A DNA stretch of 64,000 nucleotides from an uncultured Trichococcus sp. (GTDB taxonomy: Bacteria > Bacillota > Bacilli > Lactobacillales > Aerococcaceae): positions 1 through 64,000 of the forward strand of contig NZ_OY764015.1 in the NCBI RefSeq assembly GCF_963667775.1, read 5' to 3'. The translations under genes were made by a program, and so were the position numbers. The first letter of the stretch is position 1; each line of letters starts with the position of its first letter. The notes below the pieces were generated by a model. It saw only the letters and a program-made list of their open reading frames with translations, searched no databases and was not told the origin of the DNA. Positions 1-9,092 of the stretch are shown one piece after another.

Positions 1-1225
1 AAAGATGGCGCTTTGATCCTGTCAAGTCTCTGATGGACTGGGCCTCCTGCACATATTCCAGGACACCAAGATAGGTGCCGGCTTCATCCCGGAGAGCACA
101 ATAATTCACGACGATGAACTTTCCGGATTCTTCATACCACATGGTTTCCTGGTCTTTCTTTCCCGATTTCAAGTCAGAAACCAACTGTCGCATAAGCGTG
201 ACGCTTTTTGGCGGATGGCAGTTTTCGGCTTGCCTTCCCAATGCGGATTTCGTGCGCATAAAAAGCTTCTCATCCGGTCCGTCATTGTAATATTTCACGA
301 TCCCATCCGCATCGATGAAGGTGAGCTCCAACGGCAATCGGTTCAACATAGTCTCCAGTTCCTTCACCGTGAGGTAGCCGGTTCTGAAGGCGATGTTGCC
401 TTCCGGAATGGAACCCATCGCTTCTCCTGTTTCAAAAGCGGCGCGATCAGGTTTCCATAGTGATTCAGGGTGAACGATGCAATAGCCGATTTCGTCCGAT
501 TCAGCCGCAATCTTCAGCCAGTCGTCTTCAGTGAACGAATCGGACACCATCGGCAAGAGGATGTCTTCCTCTTTAATGAACATTTCTTTCATTTCCTGCT
601 GCAGCGTTTCGAAAGCCACCCTGAGGTTGTCGAGCTGCCCGACTTCCAACATCCGCCTGAATTTCTTGTACAGTCCCCGGATTTCATCGTCCACGCCCCA
701 CATCACTTTCGGCGGGGCAGTCATGCCATAGCGCTCCATAATCGGGAAAATGGCGTATTCTTTGCGCGCGTAATGTTTTTCGAAACCCCAGAGGATTTCC
801 AATTGCTTCAGCAATCCGGTTTTCAGATCTGGATCCGGATCTGCCAGATAGCTTGCCAAAAGGCGCGCAATCCGGTCCAGCGTCGCTTCGATGGCTACGT
901 TTTCTTCTTTAAGCACCCGGATCGGATGGCCTGGTTTCTCGCTCTCCGGAGTGGGCGGCTGTCCGTAGGTCACTGCATCGGCAAATAAAGCGGCATGGAT
1001 CGAGCAAAGGCGCTGGATTTCTTCGACTGCGATGCCTTGTTCGATCAATCTCCGTTCCATCATCGAAATCTCGAGAGCGCTGACCGTCGCAAAATGTTCC
1101 TTGAATTCCTTCTTGATCTGTTCGTAGTCATCACCTGCATGAAGGCGAAGAATCAGATCCTTCAAAATCGCTTGGCGTTGCTCCAATATTTCTTCGCGGG
1201 TACTTTTTTTGACGTCTTCTTCCAT
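1..1225 (-). CDS. DUF438 / hemerythrin / PAS domain protein (C-terminus beyond window)
   Basis: The minus strand is open from an ATG at 1223-1225 (preceded by GAGGGGAT) to the window edge, giving 408 codons without a stop. The N-terminus (about 1-90) reads as a DUF438 helical domain. It is followed by a hemerythrin-like helical region with His and Glu residues (FEKHYARKEYAIFP, then MKEMFIKEEDILLP). From about residue 290 a PAS-type domain follows (ELETMLNRLPLELTFIDADG). Proteins of this architecture are thought to be cytosolic di-iron sensors of oxygen or nitric oxide. The ligand is inference. Forward-strand open frames over this interval are shadows. The C-terminus is missing only because the window ends. 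Confidence 0.85.
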   Translation of the reverse strand, partial: MEEDVKKSTREEILEQRQAILKDLILRLHAGDDYEQIKKEFKEHFATVSALEISMMERRLIEQGIAVEEIQRLCSIHAALFADAVTYGQPPTPESEKPGHPIRVLKEENVAIEATLDRIARLLASYLADPDPDLKTGLLKQLEILWGFEKHYARKEYAIFPIMERYGMTAPPKVMWGVDDEIRGLYKKFRRMLEVGQLDNLRVAFETLQQEMKEMFIKEEDILLPMVSDSFTEDDWLKIAAESDEIGYCIVHPESLWKPDRAAFETGEAMGSIPEGNIAFRTGYLTVKELETMLNRLPLELTFIDADGIVKYYNDGPDEKLFMRTKSALGRQAENCHPPKSVTLMRQLVSDLKSGKKDQETMWYEESGKFIVVNYCALRDEAGTYLGVLEYVQEAQSIRDLTGSKRHL

Positions 1226-1426
1226 TGTGATCCCCTCGCTTGATTTCACTCATCCCGAAGCAGAAGGCATTTGAACTGGGCGGCAAAAAACAGTGTGAAT
1301 ATGTACAAGGACTTCTTCCACTTGATAACCCTATTTTAGTGCGATAACGGACAGAGGACAACTGATACGATTACTCAGCTGAAAATATTCGCGTAAATAT
1401 TATCAAATAAAGTCGGCATTACTTTT

Positions 1427-1454
1427 TTGATAATGGCGTACACAGGCGTATAAT
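1427..1454 (+). promoter_or_regulatory. sigma-A-type promoter for the SRPBCC gene
   Basis: TTGATA at 1427-1432 and a perfect TATAAT at 1449-1454 are separated by 16 bp. They lie 136 bp upstream of the SRPBCC start. The 364-bp gap between the divergent genes (1226-1589) otherwise shows no gene. Confidence 0.6.
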
Positions 1455-1589
1455 GAAGGCGAACAGGCAAACTGTCCAAATTTCCCTAGTTGATAATGCA
1501 ATCGCAAAGTTTCTTTTTGTCCTTCCGGCCATCCCTATCGTCAGCGAATCAATAGGCACTGCTTGGATTTTGAAAGGAGATAATCAACA

Positions 1590-2039
1590 ATGGCTACCTT
1601 TGAAAAAACGATTTTCATCAATGCACCAGTCCAAAAAGTCTATGAGTACACAATCAACCCCGAAAATTGGTCACACTTCTACAACGGCCTTGCCGAACCG
1701 GAAAGCATCAGCGGAAAAGGCGAAGTAGGTACCATCGTCAAATCGGGCTATTCCTTGATGGGGATCCATTTCCCGATCACCATCGAAGTGACGGAATGCC
1801 AGCTTACTGACGATGGCGCAATCTGGAGCGGGAACATCACCGGGAGTTTTCCGACCAAGCAAACCAGCCGCTATGTCGCAAAAGATGGAGGAACGGAACT
1901 AACATTCGATATCGACAGTGTGCCGCCTGAAACGTTGTTCACGAAAATTCTGGATAAACTGGTAACGGACAAAATGGAAGAAAACTCTGCCCAACACACA
2001 CTTGAAAACATAAAAGCTATCTGTGAATCCGCACAATAA
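1590..2039 (+). CDS. SRPBCC-family (START-like) protein
   Basis: 149-residue cytosolic protein starting at an ATG preceded by GAAAGGAGA. The opening (FEKTIFINAPVQKVYEYTIN), the PENW turn and the C-terminal amphipathic helix (KMEENSAQHTLENIKAI) are typical of the polyketide-cyclase/START helix-grip fold, which encloses a hydrophobic cavity. No catalytic residues can be assigned and the ligand is unknown. It is monocistronic, with its own promoter at 1427-1454 and a long hairpin downstream. The family is too broad for a function call. Confidence 0.8.
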   Translation: MATFEKTIFINAPVQKVYEYTINPENWSHFYNGLAEPESISGKGEVGTIVKSGYSLMGIHFPITIEVTECQLTDDGAIWSGNITGSFPTKQTSRYVAKDGGTELTFDIDSVPPETLFTKILDKLVTDKMEENSAQHTLENIKAICESAQ

Positions 2040-2070
2040 GAGGAAACTAGGCTGTCATCCATAATTCAAG

Positions 2071-2114
2071 CCCGAAGAGTGAGCGTTCGTTTTTTTGAAT
2101 GTTCACTCTTCGGG
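2071..2114 (+). terminator. stem-loop terminator after the SRPBCC gene
   Basis: A 12-bp perfect stem (2071-2082 with 2103-2114) has a 20-nt loop and is followed by TTATTTTT. The tail is imperfect, so termination strength is uncertain. Confidence 0.55.
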
Positions 2115-2191
2115 TTATTTTTGCATCGTCGCGAGCGAGTACCTTGATGGCAAGACGGATGAAGTAGATCAGGCTTTAATTTGATACAGAC

Positions 2192-2232
2192 AAAAAAGTT
2201 TCGGTTTTGATGTTCAAAACCGAAAATTTTTT
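2192..2232. terminator. bidirectional terminator between convergent genes
   Basis: A perfect 12-bp stem (2199-2210 with 2214-2225) has a 3-nt loop. An A-run flanks it on the left and a T-run on the right, so it can end both the SRPBCC transcript and the minus-strand rplY/ctc transcript. Confidence 0.8.
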
Positions 2233-2302
2233 GTTGTGCAGATGAATTTGGTGAAGCTCAGAAGTGTATCAACAAAACCGTTACATTTTTCTAAGTTGAT
2301 GA

Positions 2303-2893
2303 TTATTCAGCTGCTTCTGCTTCAGTTGAAGCTTCTTCTTCGTCTGCTGTTTCTGTAGCAGGAGCTGCTAAGATGACAACAGCGGCTTCCGCGTCCGCAA
2401 GGACCGTAATGCCGGCATCAACTTTGATATCGGCAACCGTCAGGGTATCACCGATATTCATTTCATTTACGGCGATTTGGAATTCGGCAGGGACATGGGC
2501 AGCGTCCGTTTCAATCTCCAACTCATTCAATGTTTGGGTCAGGACACCTTCTTTGACTTCTTCGCTGCCGACTAAGTGAATCGCAACAGTCATCGTCAAT
2601 TTTTGGCCTTTTGTGAGAGCTTGTAATTCTACGTTTTGGATTTGGTTCTTCAAGGCAGCTTGTTGGATATCCTTAACGATGACTTGCATCGTTTTTCCAT
2701 CGGATATGCTGACTTCAAAGATTGCATTTTTACCTAATTGCTTGAGTACCTCGTCAAAATCTTTTGCGTCAAGTAATACGGGAGTGGCTTCAACATCTTT
2801 ACCATAGATGATTGCAGTGAGTTTCTTGTCCGATCGTGCACGTTTTGCTGCAGATGAGCCAACCTTGTCGCGTTTCTCTACTTGTAATTTCAT
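2303..2893 (-). CDS. ctc: 50S ribosomal protein L25 / general stress protein Ctc
   Basis: 196 residues from an ATG with a strong AGGAGG. The N-terminal L25 domain (about 1-92) binds 5S rRNA and carries the family pattern with TAIIYGKDVEATPVLLD. The C-terminal TL5-type beta domain (about 95-180) contains VEVELPAEF-like sequence (DAAHVPAEFQIAV), followed by an acidic tail rich in Glu and Ala. The two-domain length distinguishes Ctc/TL5 from the short L25 of enterobacteria. It acts in the large ribosomal subunit. In bacilli the gene is stress-induced, but no sigma-B promoter was recognised here. Confidence 0.93.
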   Translation of the reverse strand: MKLQVEKRDKVGSSAAKRARSDKKLTAIIYGKDVEATPVLLDAKDFDEVLKQLGKNAIFEVSISDGKTMQVIVKDIQQAALKNQIQNVELQALTKGQKLTMTVAIHLVGSEEVKEGVLTQTLNELEIETDAAHVPAEFQIAVNEMNIGDTLTVADIKVDAGITVLADAEAAVVILAAPATETADEEEASTEAEAAE

Positions 2894-3052
2894 ATGTTTT
2901 CCTCCTGGAAGTATACCTGTACTGGCTTGAATTTGAGCTGGCTATAAAAAATATAACGTCAGCAAATAGATAGTACCTTTATACCTTACCGCACCCCAGA
3001 AGAAATAGCCAACGATAAGCCCTGTGATGTTTTTGATCCGACATTTGTGACG

Positions 3053-3140
3053 CACGGGTTAGCCCCTCGAAATCGGTGCTGTATAGCGAAATCTTGGGGG
3101 TCCGGAAAAAGTATCGTTACCTCCAAGATTTCGGCATATT
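3053..3140. repeat. intergenic inverted repeat, possible degenerate member of the palindromic element family
   Basis: An 11-bp perfect stem (3087-3097 with 3123-3133), extended by G and C pairs, is followed by ATATTTTTT on the plus strand. The sequence just before it (ACGGGTTAGCCCCTCGAAAT) resembles the start of the palindromic element at 9095 and 25572 (ACGGGTTAGCCCTTCGGAAA). It lies downstream of the minus-strand hydrolase operon and may serve as its 3' end. Membership of the repeat family is tentative. Confidence 0.45.
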
Positions 3141-3146
3141 TTTTGA

Positions 3147-4127
3147 TCATTGCGCATACAAGTAGGTCATTACAGCCGATCCGATTCCCTCGAATACTGG
3201 GGTGGCGTCATCGGTCGCGTTTTGCCAACCATTCGTCAGAACGGCTACGATATAATTCTGGCCGTCCATCGTCAGCACGCCGGCATCATGGGAGACATCA
3301 TCCAACAAGCCGGTTTTATGGGCAAAGGTTACTTCATCGGTAAGGCCCGTGTTCAGTGCATAGACGAGCTGCTGATCACCCAAGAGTCCCAGAAAGTACG
3401 CTGTGCTTGATTCTGAAAGCAACTCACCCGCCAACAGGCGCTCCAACAAGAATGCCACTTCGGCTGGGGTTGTTTCCAAGTCGCCGTTGTAATAGACGCC
3501 GTCGTACTCCAGGTAGGGGTTAAAACTCGTGGAAACGAATCCCTGCTCATGGATGAAGGTTTCGATGTTCTCCCATCCGATCAGGTATGCGAGTTCCTTT
3601 GCGGGTTCATTTGCCGAAACAGTGATGGTGCTGGTCAGGTAATCATCGATCGTTGCCCCGTCCGCCATCTGATCCTGCAAGGAGAGTATACCAGCATCGA
3701 CCTTTACAAGGATGGCATACGCCAGAAACAATTTGTACAGGCTCGCGCTGGTGAAAACGCGGGATTCATTAGTCGTGACAGCTTCTCCGGTCTGCTCGTT
3801 GATGAGGACAAAACCAAGCTGATCAGGATAGGCAGCATTCAGTTCATCCAAATCCGCCGCCAAATTTTCTCCGGCTGTCGTCATGATCGCGCTACTCTGG
3901 AGAATCGCATTCGCTTCCGCTATGCTGGTCTCATCAGCTTCAAGTACTTCATCCGCCCCTTCATCAACCGCGTAAGCGAGATCCGTCGTCAGTGTCTGGG
4001 CTGATGAGGAGCTTTCTCCTTCATGGGATTTTGCCAGATTCCACAGCAGGAACGTGACGCAGCCCGCAAGGAAGAGGCTAGTAAAGAGAAACGAATATTT
4101 CTTTTTTAATCTTTTTCTTTTTTTCAT
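3147..4127 (-). CDS. membrane-anchored serine hydrolase of the beta-lactamase/DD-peptidase fold
   Basis: 326 residues. A Lys/Arg-rich cytoplasmic tail precedes one N-terminal membrane segment (about 12-30), so the enzyme should face the cell surface. The catalytic motifs of penicillin-recognising serine hydrolases are present in order: SLYK (Ser129, Lys132), SAN (171-173) in place of SDN, and KTG (271-273). Family knowledge suggests a peptidoglycan-directed or beta-lactamase-like amidase. SAN instead of SDN and the lack of an obvious Glu166-type ExxLN motif make a true class A beta-lactamase less likely. It ends the minus-strand gene run that contains VTC and DUF4956, 32 bp after the lipoprotein gene. 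Confidence 0.8.
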   Translation of the reverse strand: MKKRKRLKKKYSFLFTSLFLAGCVTFLLWNLAKSHEGESSSSAQTLTTDLAYAVDEGADEVLEADETSIAEANAILQSSAIMTTAGENLAADLDELNAAYPDQLGFVLINEQTGEAVTTNESRVFTSASLYKLFLAYAILVKVDAGILSLQDQMADGATIDDYLTSTITVSANEPAKELAYLIGWENIETFIHEQGFVSTSFNPYLEYDGVYYNGDLETTPAEVAFLLERLLAGELLSESSTAYFLGLLGDQQLVYALNTGLTDEVTFAHKTGLLDDVSHDAGVLTMDGQNYIVAVLTNGWQNATDDATPVFEGIGSAVMTYLYAQ

Positions 4128-4159
4128 ATCAAGTACACCTGCTCCGGATAATCATTTTA

Positions 4160-6016
4160 TTATTTAGCGAAGCCGCCAGAAGGCATGCCGCCCATTTGTC
4201 CGCCGCTTGCTTCGGTTGTGGCGCTGACCTCAACGGTGGATGAACCGCCGCTGAAGGACGTATCTTCGTAGATGCCGGTAGTGGAGTCACCGGATACTGT
4301 TCCGCCGGTTGTGACTGTGTACGCAGAGCCGTTGACCAGGTCAGGACTGGAGAATACAAGCGACTGTGCCGTTTTAGAAGCCTCAAAGGTCATGATCACT
4401 TCTCCGTCCGGACCGGTGATCTGGATGGCTTCATCTGCAGCCAATGGGATAGAAGATGTGAACAGGAAGCTTTGAGCGGAGGTCGAAGAAGGGCTCAGCG
4501 CCATTCCGGAACTGCCAACCCCGATCAGGGTGCCGCCATTTATGTTGAACGAGCTGTCGTAATCCAATGTACCGTTCATGTTGTCGGTCGGACCGTTGAC
4601 GATCACTGTACCATCGTTCATTTCAATGCTGCCGTTGCTGTCGAGACCGTCACCGCTCGCGTTTACCACTAGTGTTCCGCCGTTGATGGTCAAGAGTCCG
4701 GCTCCTTCTGCAGTCGAGGTGAACGTGTTTTCGCCAGGGCGTCCGCTGACGGCTGACGCATCGTTTCCGCCTGCGGCATTGATGCCATCATCTGAGGTAG
4801 TCAAAGTGATGTCTCCGCCATTAATCGTGATTTCGGTAGCCTCGATGCCTTCATAACTTTGAGTGATATCTATGGTTCCGTCATCGATTGTCAAGGCGCT
4901 GTCGGCATGGATCCCATCATCCCCAGAAGCAATCGTGAAGTCTCCACCTGTGATTTGGATCTTGTCATTGGTATGGATGGCGTCATCGGAGGTATCCAAG
5001 ACGAAGGTGCCGCCGGAGATCGCTAATGAACCTGCCGCTTTCAAACCTTTGGCGCTGGTTGTTTCCTCGGTGGTAGTGGTGGTTGCTTCTGCAGCAGGTG
5101 CTCCCCATATTCCCCATGCTTCGCTTGTTGTGCTGCTGTTCGCGCTGCCGCCTCCGGTTGTGATCGTAAAGTCGCCACCAAGTATCTGCAGAGTGGTTGC
5201 GGCTTGGATGCCGTCCGCGGCTGCCGTGATCGTAAAGGTGCCTGATTCGATCGTCAAAGTTCCTTTGCCTTCTTCTTCCTCGTTAGTCGACTGCAGTCCG
5301 TCGCCGCCAGCATCGATCGTGAAGGTACCGGAGCTGATGAAGAGCGAATCGCGTCCTTTGATGGCGTCGCCGACAGAAGTGATGTCGTAGGTTCCTTCTG
5401 CGATGGTCACATCATCCTTACCTTTTATGGCATGGGCATAGTTTGCCTCGATGGCCAACGTTCCCGTTCCGTTCAGGATAAGGTCGGATTTGCTGAACAG
5501 GGTGGCATCCGGCTCGTCTTCACTGTCTTCAAAGGTATAGGTTTCACCGTCGCTTAATGTATTGGTCGTTCCTTCAGCCAAAGTGATGGTCGCGGAGTTG
5601 GCGCTTTTCACATAGATGGCAGCTCCTGTGGAATTCGTGATGGTAGCCCCGTCAAGGACGATCTGGACATCGGCCTCATCGACTGTTTCGACACGGACCT
5701 GGCCTTCGCTCAGGGTTCCGCTGAGGATATACGTGCCTGGTTGCGTGATGGTCAGGATCGAACCGTCAGCAGCGGCTCCGGATCCGTCGACTGTGATCGT
5801 CTGGTCGGAAAAACGGATGGCTGTGCTGTTGCTTTCTGAATAACTGGAGTCTGATGCAAGGGTGGATGCAACGGTCGCCTCAGTGCTCGAGCCGTCGCTG
5901 GATGCTGTTGTGGTGCTCGCTTCTGTGGAGCAAGCGGTCAATAAGGCAAGAGTGCCTGTCAGTGCGAGCATTTGAGTAAGCGGCCTGTTCTTTAAGTTCA
6001 TTATAGTATTTTTCAT
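4160..6016 (-). CDS. carbohydrate-binding-domain lipoprotein (DUF4353-like, repetitive beta-helix)
   Basis: 618 residues starting at an ATG with AGGAGAT upstream. A signal peptide ends in a lipobox (LTAC, Cys29), giving a surface lipoprotein. A Ser/Thr-rich linker (30-65) leads into repeated strands of the type GGxFTI...DDGI and GxGxLxIxA (about 130-480), matching the solenoid-like carbohydrate-binding domain DUF4353. A Ser/Gly region follows, ending GGQMGGMPSGGF. Its position right after DUF4956 and VTC genes recurs in Firmicutes, so it may bind or organise a product of that system at the surface. That role is inference; no catalytic site is visible. Confidence 0.8.
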   Translation of the reverse strand: MKNTIMNLKNRPLTQMLALTGTLALLTACSTEASTTTASSDGSSTEATVASTLASDSSYSESNSTAIRFSDQTITVDGSGAAADGSILTITQPGTYILSGTLSEGQVRVETVDEADVQIVLDGATITNSTGAAIYVKSANSATITLAEGTTNTLSDGETYTFEDSEDEPDATLFSKSDLILNGTGTLAIEANYAHAIKGKDDVTIAEGTYDITSVGDAIKGRDSLFISSGTFTIDAGGDGLQSTNEEEEGKGTLTIESGTFTITAAADGIQAATTLQILGGDFTITTGGGSANSSTTSEAWGIWGAPAAEATTTTTEETTSAKGLKAAGSLAISGGTFVLDTSDDAIHTNDKIQITGGDFTIASGDDGIHADSALTIDDGTIDITQSYEGIEATEITINGGDITLTTSDDGINAAGGNDASAVSGRPGENTFTSTAEGAGLLTINGGTLVVNASGDGLDSNGSIEMNDGTVIVNGPTDNMNGTLDYDSSFNINGGTLIGVGSSGMALSPSSTSAQSFLFTSSIPLAADEAIQITGPDGEVIMTFEASKTAQSLVFSSPDLVNGSAYTVTTGGTVSGDSTTGIYEDTSFSGGSSTVEVSATTEASGGQMGGMPSGGFAK

Positions 6017-6097
6017 GGGTTAAATCTCCTATTCTGGTTTGTTTTTTTAGTTGATTAAGGTTGCATTTCTATGTCTGGCTTCACGGATTAGCTTATC

Positions 6098-6772
6098 TCA
6101 TCCGGCTTGGTTGCCGTTGTAGCTGACCAAAGTGGCGTTCTGGACGCCTTCGATGGCGCTCAATTCATTCATGAAGCTCGTTTCGTTGTTTTTGACTTTT
6201 ACTTCATAGATCAATTCCGGTTGACCGTCCGTGATGCTCTTGGATTTTACGATGACTTTGCCGAAACGGTTTTTGATAATTTCTGTCGCCTGCAATTCGG
6301 CATTCTCATTATCCAGTTGCAGCATCAAAATGTAAGGGGCCGAGGAATCGACTTTCCCTGTCAGAACAAGCAGAATGACAGTGATGAATGCGGATCCCAG
6401 GAAGGCTAAGGAATACAGGCCAGCGCCCAGGATGATGCCGACGCTGATCGACCAGAAGAGGAAGACCAAGTCAAGCGGCTCCTTGATGGCGGTGCGGAAG
6501 CGGACGATGGAAAGGGCACCGACCATCCCCAAGGAAAGAACAACGTTGGATGTCACGGCCAGGATGACGAAAGTCGTCAGGACCGATAGCAGGACCAACG
6601 ACGTGTTGAAGGGTTTCGAATACATGACGCCGGCATAGGTCTTTTTATAGATGAAGAAGATGAACAGGCCGATGAAGAGCGCCGATAGCAGGGAAACTGA
6701 AGCCGCCGCGATTGAAAAATCGGATGTTGCCTCCAAAAAACTGTTCTTTAAGATGTCTGTAAATGTTGTCAT
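6098..6772 (-). CDS. DUF4956 integral membrane protein
   Basis: 224 residues with hydrophobic segments at about 22-42, 58-80 and 103-140. The family hallmark (VGALSIVRFRTAIKEPLDL) sits between the second and third membrane segments. The soluble C-terminal part (about 145-224) alternates strands and helices like an ACT or MgtC-C-type domain. The biochemical role of DUF4956 is unknown. It lies 25 bp downstream of the VTC-domain gene and 81 bp upstream of the lipoprotein gene on the same strand, so the three are probably one operon. A partner or exporter role for the VTC product is inference. Confidence 0.87.
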   Translation of the reverse strand: MTTFTDILKNSFLEATSDFSIAAASVSLLSALFIGLFIFFIYKKTYAGVMYSKPFNTSLVLLSVLTTFVILAVTSNVVLSLGMVGALSIVRFRTAIKEPLDLVFLFWSISVGIILGAGLYSLAFLGSAFITVILLVLTGKVDSSAPYILMLQLDNENAELQATEIIKNRFGKVIVKSKSITDGQPELIYEVKVKNNETSFMNELSAIEGVQNATLVSYNGNQAG

Positions 6773-6797
6773 TTCAATATTCCTCCTGGGTATGTTT

Positions 6798-7484
6798 TTA
6801 TATTTGATTCAAATGTCTTCCGATGACGTATTTTGAATGGGAGGTGCTGGTTGTTTCTTCTGTCTGCACCAGATTTTGGATCCATTCCGGCAGATAGTTG
6901 TCGAATTTGACTTCCAGTACGCAGTCGATCCCGGGTTCCCGTATTCCGATCCGGCCATCATGGAAGAAAGAGGCTACTTGTGTGCTGGCATGCATATCAA
7001 AATCCAGGGTGATGCGCGTGTTCCCAGGAGCATAGGCGAAGGCTTCCCGTTCGTAGGTGATGATCACTTTTGGTTCCATGCATTGGCTTTTGCACTTCGC
7101 ATAAAACTCCTGGAGCAACGGATGCTTGGCCTCCGCAAGGCAGTCATATTTTTTTTGGATGAGCTGGTCGGTCATTTCTTTCGTGATGCAGGCGCTCCGT
7201 TTGTAACCGACTGCGCCGTCCTTGACTTTCTTCTCCAGACGGATAAAGGAAGTGTCATTGTTGTAATAACGGATCCGGAATTTTTCGCGGTAGCTCCGGC
7301 CATCCTCTTTATCCCAATAAGCATCATCATAAATCGTGTCAAAATAGAGACTTCGGATGCTGTAACTGTTGCCTACTGAATTCTCGTCGTGCTTCAGGAA
7401 TTTCCTCAGACGACTTGTCAGGATGACTTTGTTCTTTTGGGAAATCTCGTGTTTGAATTCGTTTCGGTAGCATATTTCGCTCAT
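6798..7484 (-). CDS. polyphosphate polymerase (VTC) domain protein
   Basis: 228 residues, a single VTC/CYTH-type triphosphate-tunnel domain. Visible features are an N-terminal NEFKHEI strand, YSIRSLYFD, the basic strand REKFRIRYY, FIRLEKKVK, an ITYEREAF strand, an acidic TLDFD strand, VLEVKFDNYLP and a late Lys in SHSKYVIG. In yeast Vtc4 this fold makes polyphosphate from ATP inside a basic tunnel. The bacterial versions paired with DUF4956 have not been clearly assigned. There is no membrane segment, so a cytosolic protein docking to DUF4956 is plausible. It is the first gene of the probable VTC-DUF4956-lipoprotein-hydrolase operon. Confidence 0.87.
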   Translation of the reverse strand: MSEICYRNEFKHEISQKNKVILTSRLRKFLKHDENSVGNSYSIRSLYFDTIYDDAYWDKEDGRSYREKFRIRYYNNDTSFIRLEKKVKDGAVGYKRSACITKEMTDQLIQKKYDCLAEAKHPLLQEFYAKCKSQCMEPKVIITYEREAFAYAPGNTRITLDFDMHASTQVASFFHDGRIGIREPGIDCVLEVKFDNYLPEWIQNLVQTEETTSTSHSKYVIGRHLNQI

Positions 7485-7643
7485 AACGCTCGACCTCGTT
7501 TCTTTGTTTCTCTTGATGTCCTTATTTTATGCCGATTCGGGAAACAATTCTCCGTAAACAGGGTATAGATTTGTTGCAAAAATGGAGCAAAATGAGCGGA
7601 AAGATGCGTAAATTCGAAAGAGCGAAAAAAAACAAAAAAAGAA

Positions 7644-7683
7644 GACCGAAATGCTGGCCAATGGGGGGGGCAGCGTTTCGGTC
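7644..7683 (-). terminator. strong hairpin with T-rich tail upstream of the VTC operon
   Basis: The stem 7644-7656 with 7671-7683 has one mismatch. On the minus strand it is followed by TTCTTTTTTTG, an intrinsic terminator for transcription arriving from the histidine kinase side. It separates the two-component genes from the VTC operon and would also stop IS-derived transcription. The rest of 7485-7790 shows no gene. Confidence 0.7.
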
Positions 7684-7726
7684 CTTGTTCTAAAACTGTA
7701 GTAATTAATTGGGTTTTTCATTAATA

Positions 7727-7790
7727 AGCGTATCACTATGTGTGTTTCACAAATTTGCACAAGGTCTTATGCAATTAAAATAGTTGGCTA
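7727..7790. repeat. left fragment of the 165-bp dispersed element, split by IS630
   Basis: This stretch aligns without gaps, at roughly 70-75 percent identity by eye, to 25509-25571 upstream of birA. It includes conserved GTGTTTCACAA and a TTTGCA-16 bp-TAAAAT promoter-like pair. The other half of the element resumes at 9093 on the far side of the insertion sequence. Confidence 0.65.
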
Positions 7791-9092
7791 GTGTAGTGTA
7801 GCGTTGATATTTAGAGAAAAGATCGACAAACTCAAATAGTATCAAATATTTGATTTTTCAATTTTCGGATACAACGAAGCCATCTTTTCTCGCGCTTGAT
7901 TATTTGTAAAATGCCAACGGATTTTTGATGATCGGGTATTCCGTTCCCGCTCCCATGCAGCCAACTCCGAACGGAGTTTTTCAAAATCATCAATTCTGCG
8001 ATGTAAACATTGCCTGGTCATAACATTTAATTCTATTTCGGCAATATTCAACCAACTACCATGTAATGGCGTGAAATGAATCTCTAAGCGGCGGGCTATC
8101 CTTCGTGCCTCTTCAGGCGGGAATGCTCTGTAGAGTGAAGCGAGTGTATGTGTATTGAGATTATCCAGAATTAAAGTGATTTTTTCAACATTGGGATAAC
8201 CAATATCTACAAGGTATTGAATCTCCTCGGCCCAATCTACTGACGTTCGTTGCTTACGTACGTTCACGTGTCGGACTCCACCCAGTGGTTCAGTGAAGAT
8301 AAAAATGCTACAAGTGCCTTCTCGCACATATTCAGAATCAATTTTTTGGTCACTGCCTTTTCGCATAGGAAGAGGTTCCCTTGATTCACCCAAAAGTTGA
8401 TAGGGTTTTTCGTCCATACAAACGACTGGGTGTTGAGGATCGTAAGGTAACTCATACACGTCGAGGACATCTTCCATGCACGCTACGAATGCTGCGTTTT
8501 CTTTTGACGGGATGCACCAATATTGTTTCTTGTGAGGTCGTAATTCGTTTTTTTTAAGGTTCTTCCGATGGCATCTTTGCCAACGGGAATTTCAAGTTCA
8601 ACTTTTGCTTTCTCTTCCAGAAGGCGAAGGGTCCATCTGGAACGACCTTCTGGGGCTGGGCCGCAGGCCATTTCAATGAGTTTTGCTTCCGCGCGTCCAT
8701 CGATTTTCCTACGGGCATTATCAGAATTGACACTTCTACCGACTGTTAGAACATTTTCAACACCGCCGTCAATATAGTACTTGATTACATTGTGCACAGT
8801 CGCGATACAAACACCGATAGATTTGGCACATTGTTAATGGGTAAGTGTTTTCCCATGTGCTTCATCGAGGTCTAATAAAATTTGGCATCTGCATTTTAGG
8901 GTTCGAGTAGTCGTTTTCTTACGCAAAACACTTTTTAATCTGCGTACTTCATCATCTGTCAATGAGATAACGTACTTCTTGTTTCTGCCCATTTTAAGCC
9001 ACCGCCGTTTATTTTTATTATACTCCACAACGATGGCGACTCTAACAGATTCAAACTCAACATCTTACATATTTATCAACGCTACACTACAC
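7791..9092 (-). mobile_element. IS630-family insertion sequence, 1302 bp
   Basis: Perfect 19-bp terminal inverted repeats lie at 7791-7809 (GTGTAGTGTAGCGTTGATA) and 9074-9092. They are flanked by a TA dinucleotide on both sides (7789-7790 and 9093-9094), the target duplication expected for the IS630/Tc1-mariner type. The transposase is encoded on the minus strand. The element interrupts a dispersed repeat whose uninterrupted copy lies in front of birA. Confidence 0.9.
7842..9028 (-). pseudogene. IS630 transposase, two-frame with an in-frame stop
   Basis: Reading from 9028, the N-terminal HTH part stops at a TAA (8834-8836), then continues in the same frame (QCAKSIGV, VHNVIKYYI) to about 8545. 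There an A8 run requires a -1 shift to enter the frame coding for the DDE catalytic half (HKKQYWCIP, CMDEKPY, LILDNLNTH, WLNIAEIELNV), which ends at 7842. Such A-run shifts can be programmed in this family. The internal TAA, where CAA or GAA is expected, is probably a real inactivating mutation. Confidence 0.85.

Noticed and set aside
215-1243. Forward-strand open frames over the first 1.2 kb
   Set aside because: They lack ribosome sites and family similarity. The minus strand codes continuously for a DUF438/hemerythrin/PAS protein.
3147-4127. Class A beta-lactamase resistance gene
   Set aside because: SxxK and KTG are present, but SDN is SAN, no ExxLN was recognised, and the protein is membrane-anchored within a cell-surface operon.
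4863-5390. Plus-strand frame rich in Ser/Val/Pro opposite the lipoprotein gene
   Set aside because: It is a shadow of the repetitive DUF4353-like lipoprotein, with no ribosome site.
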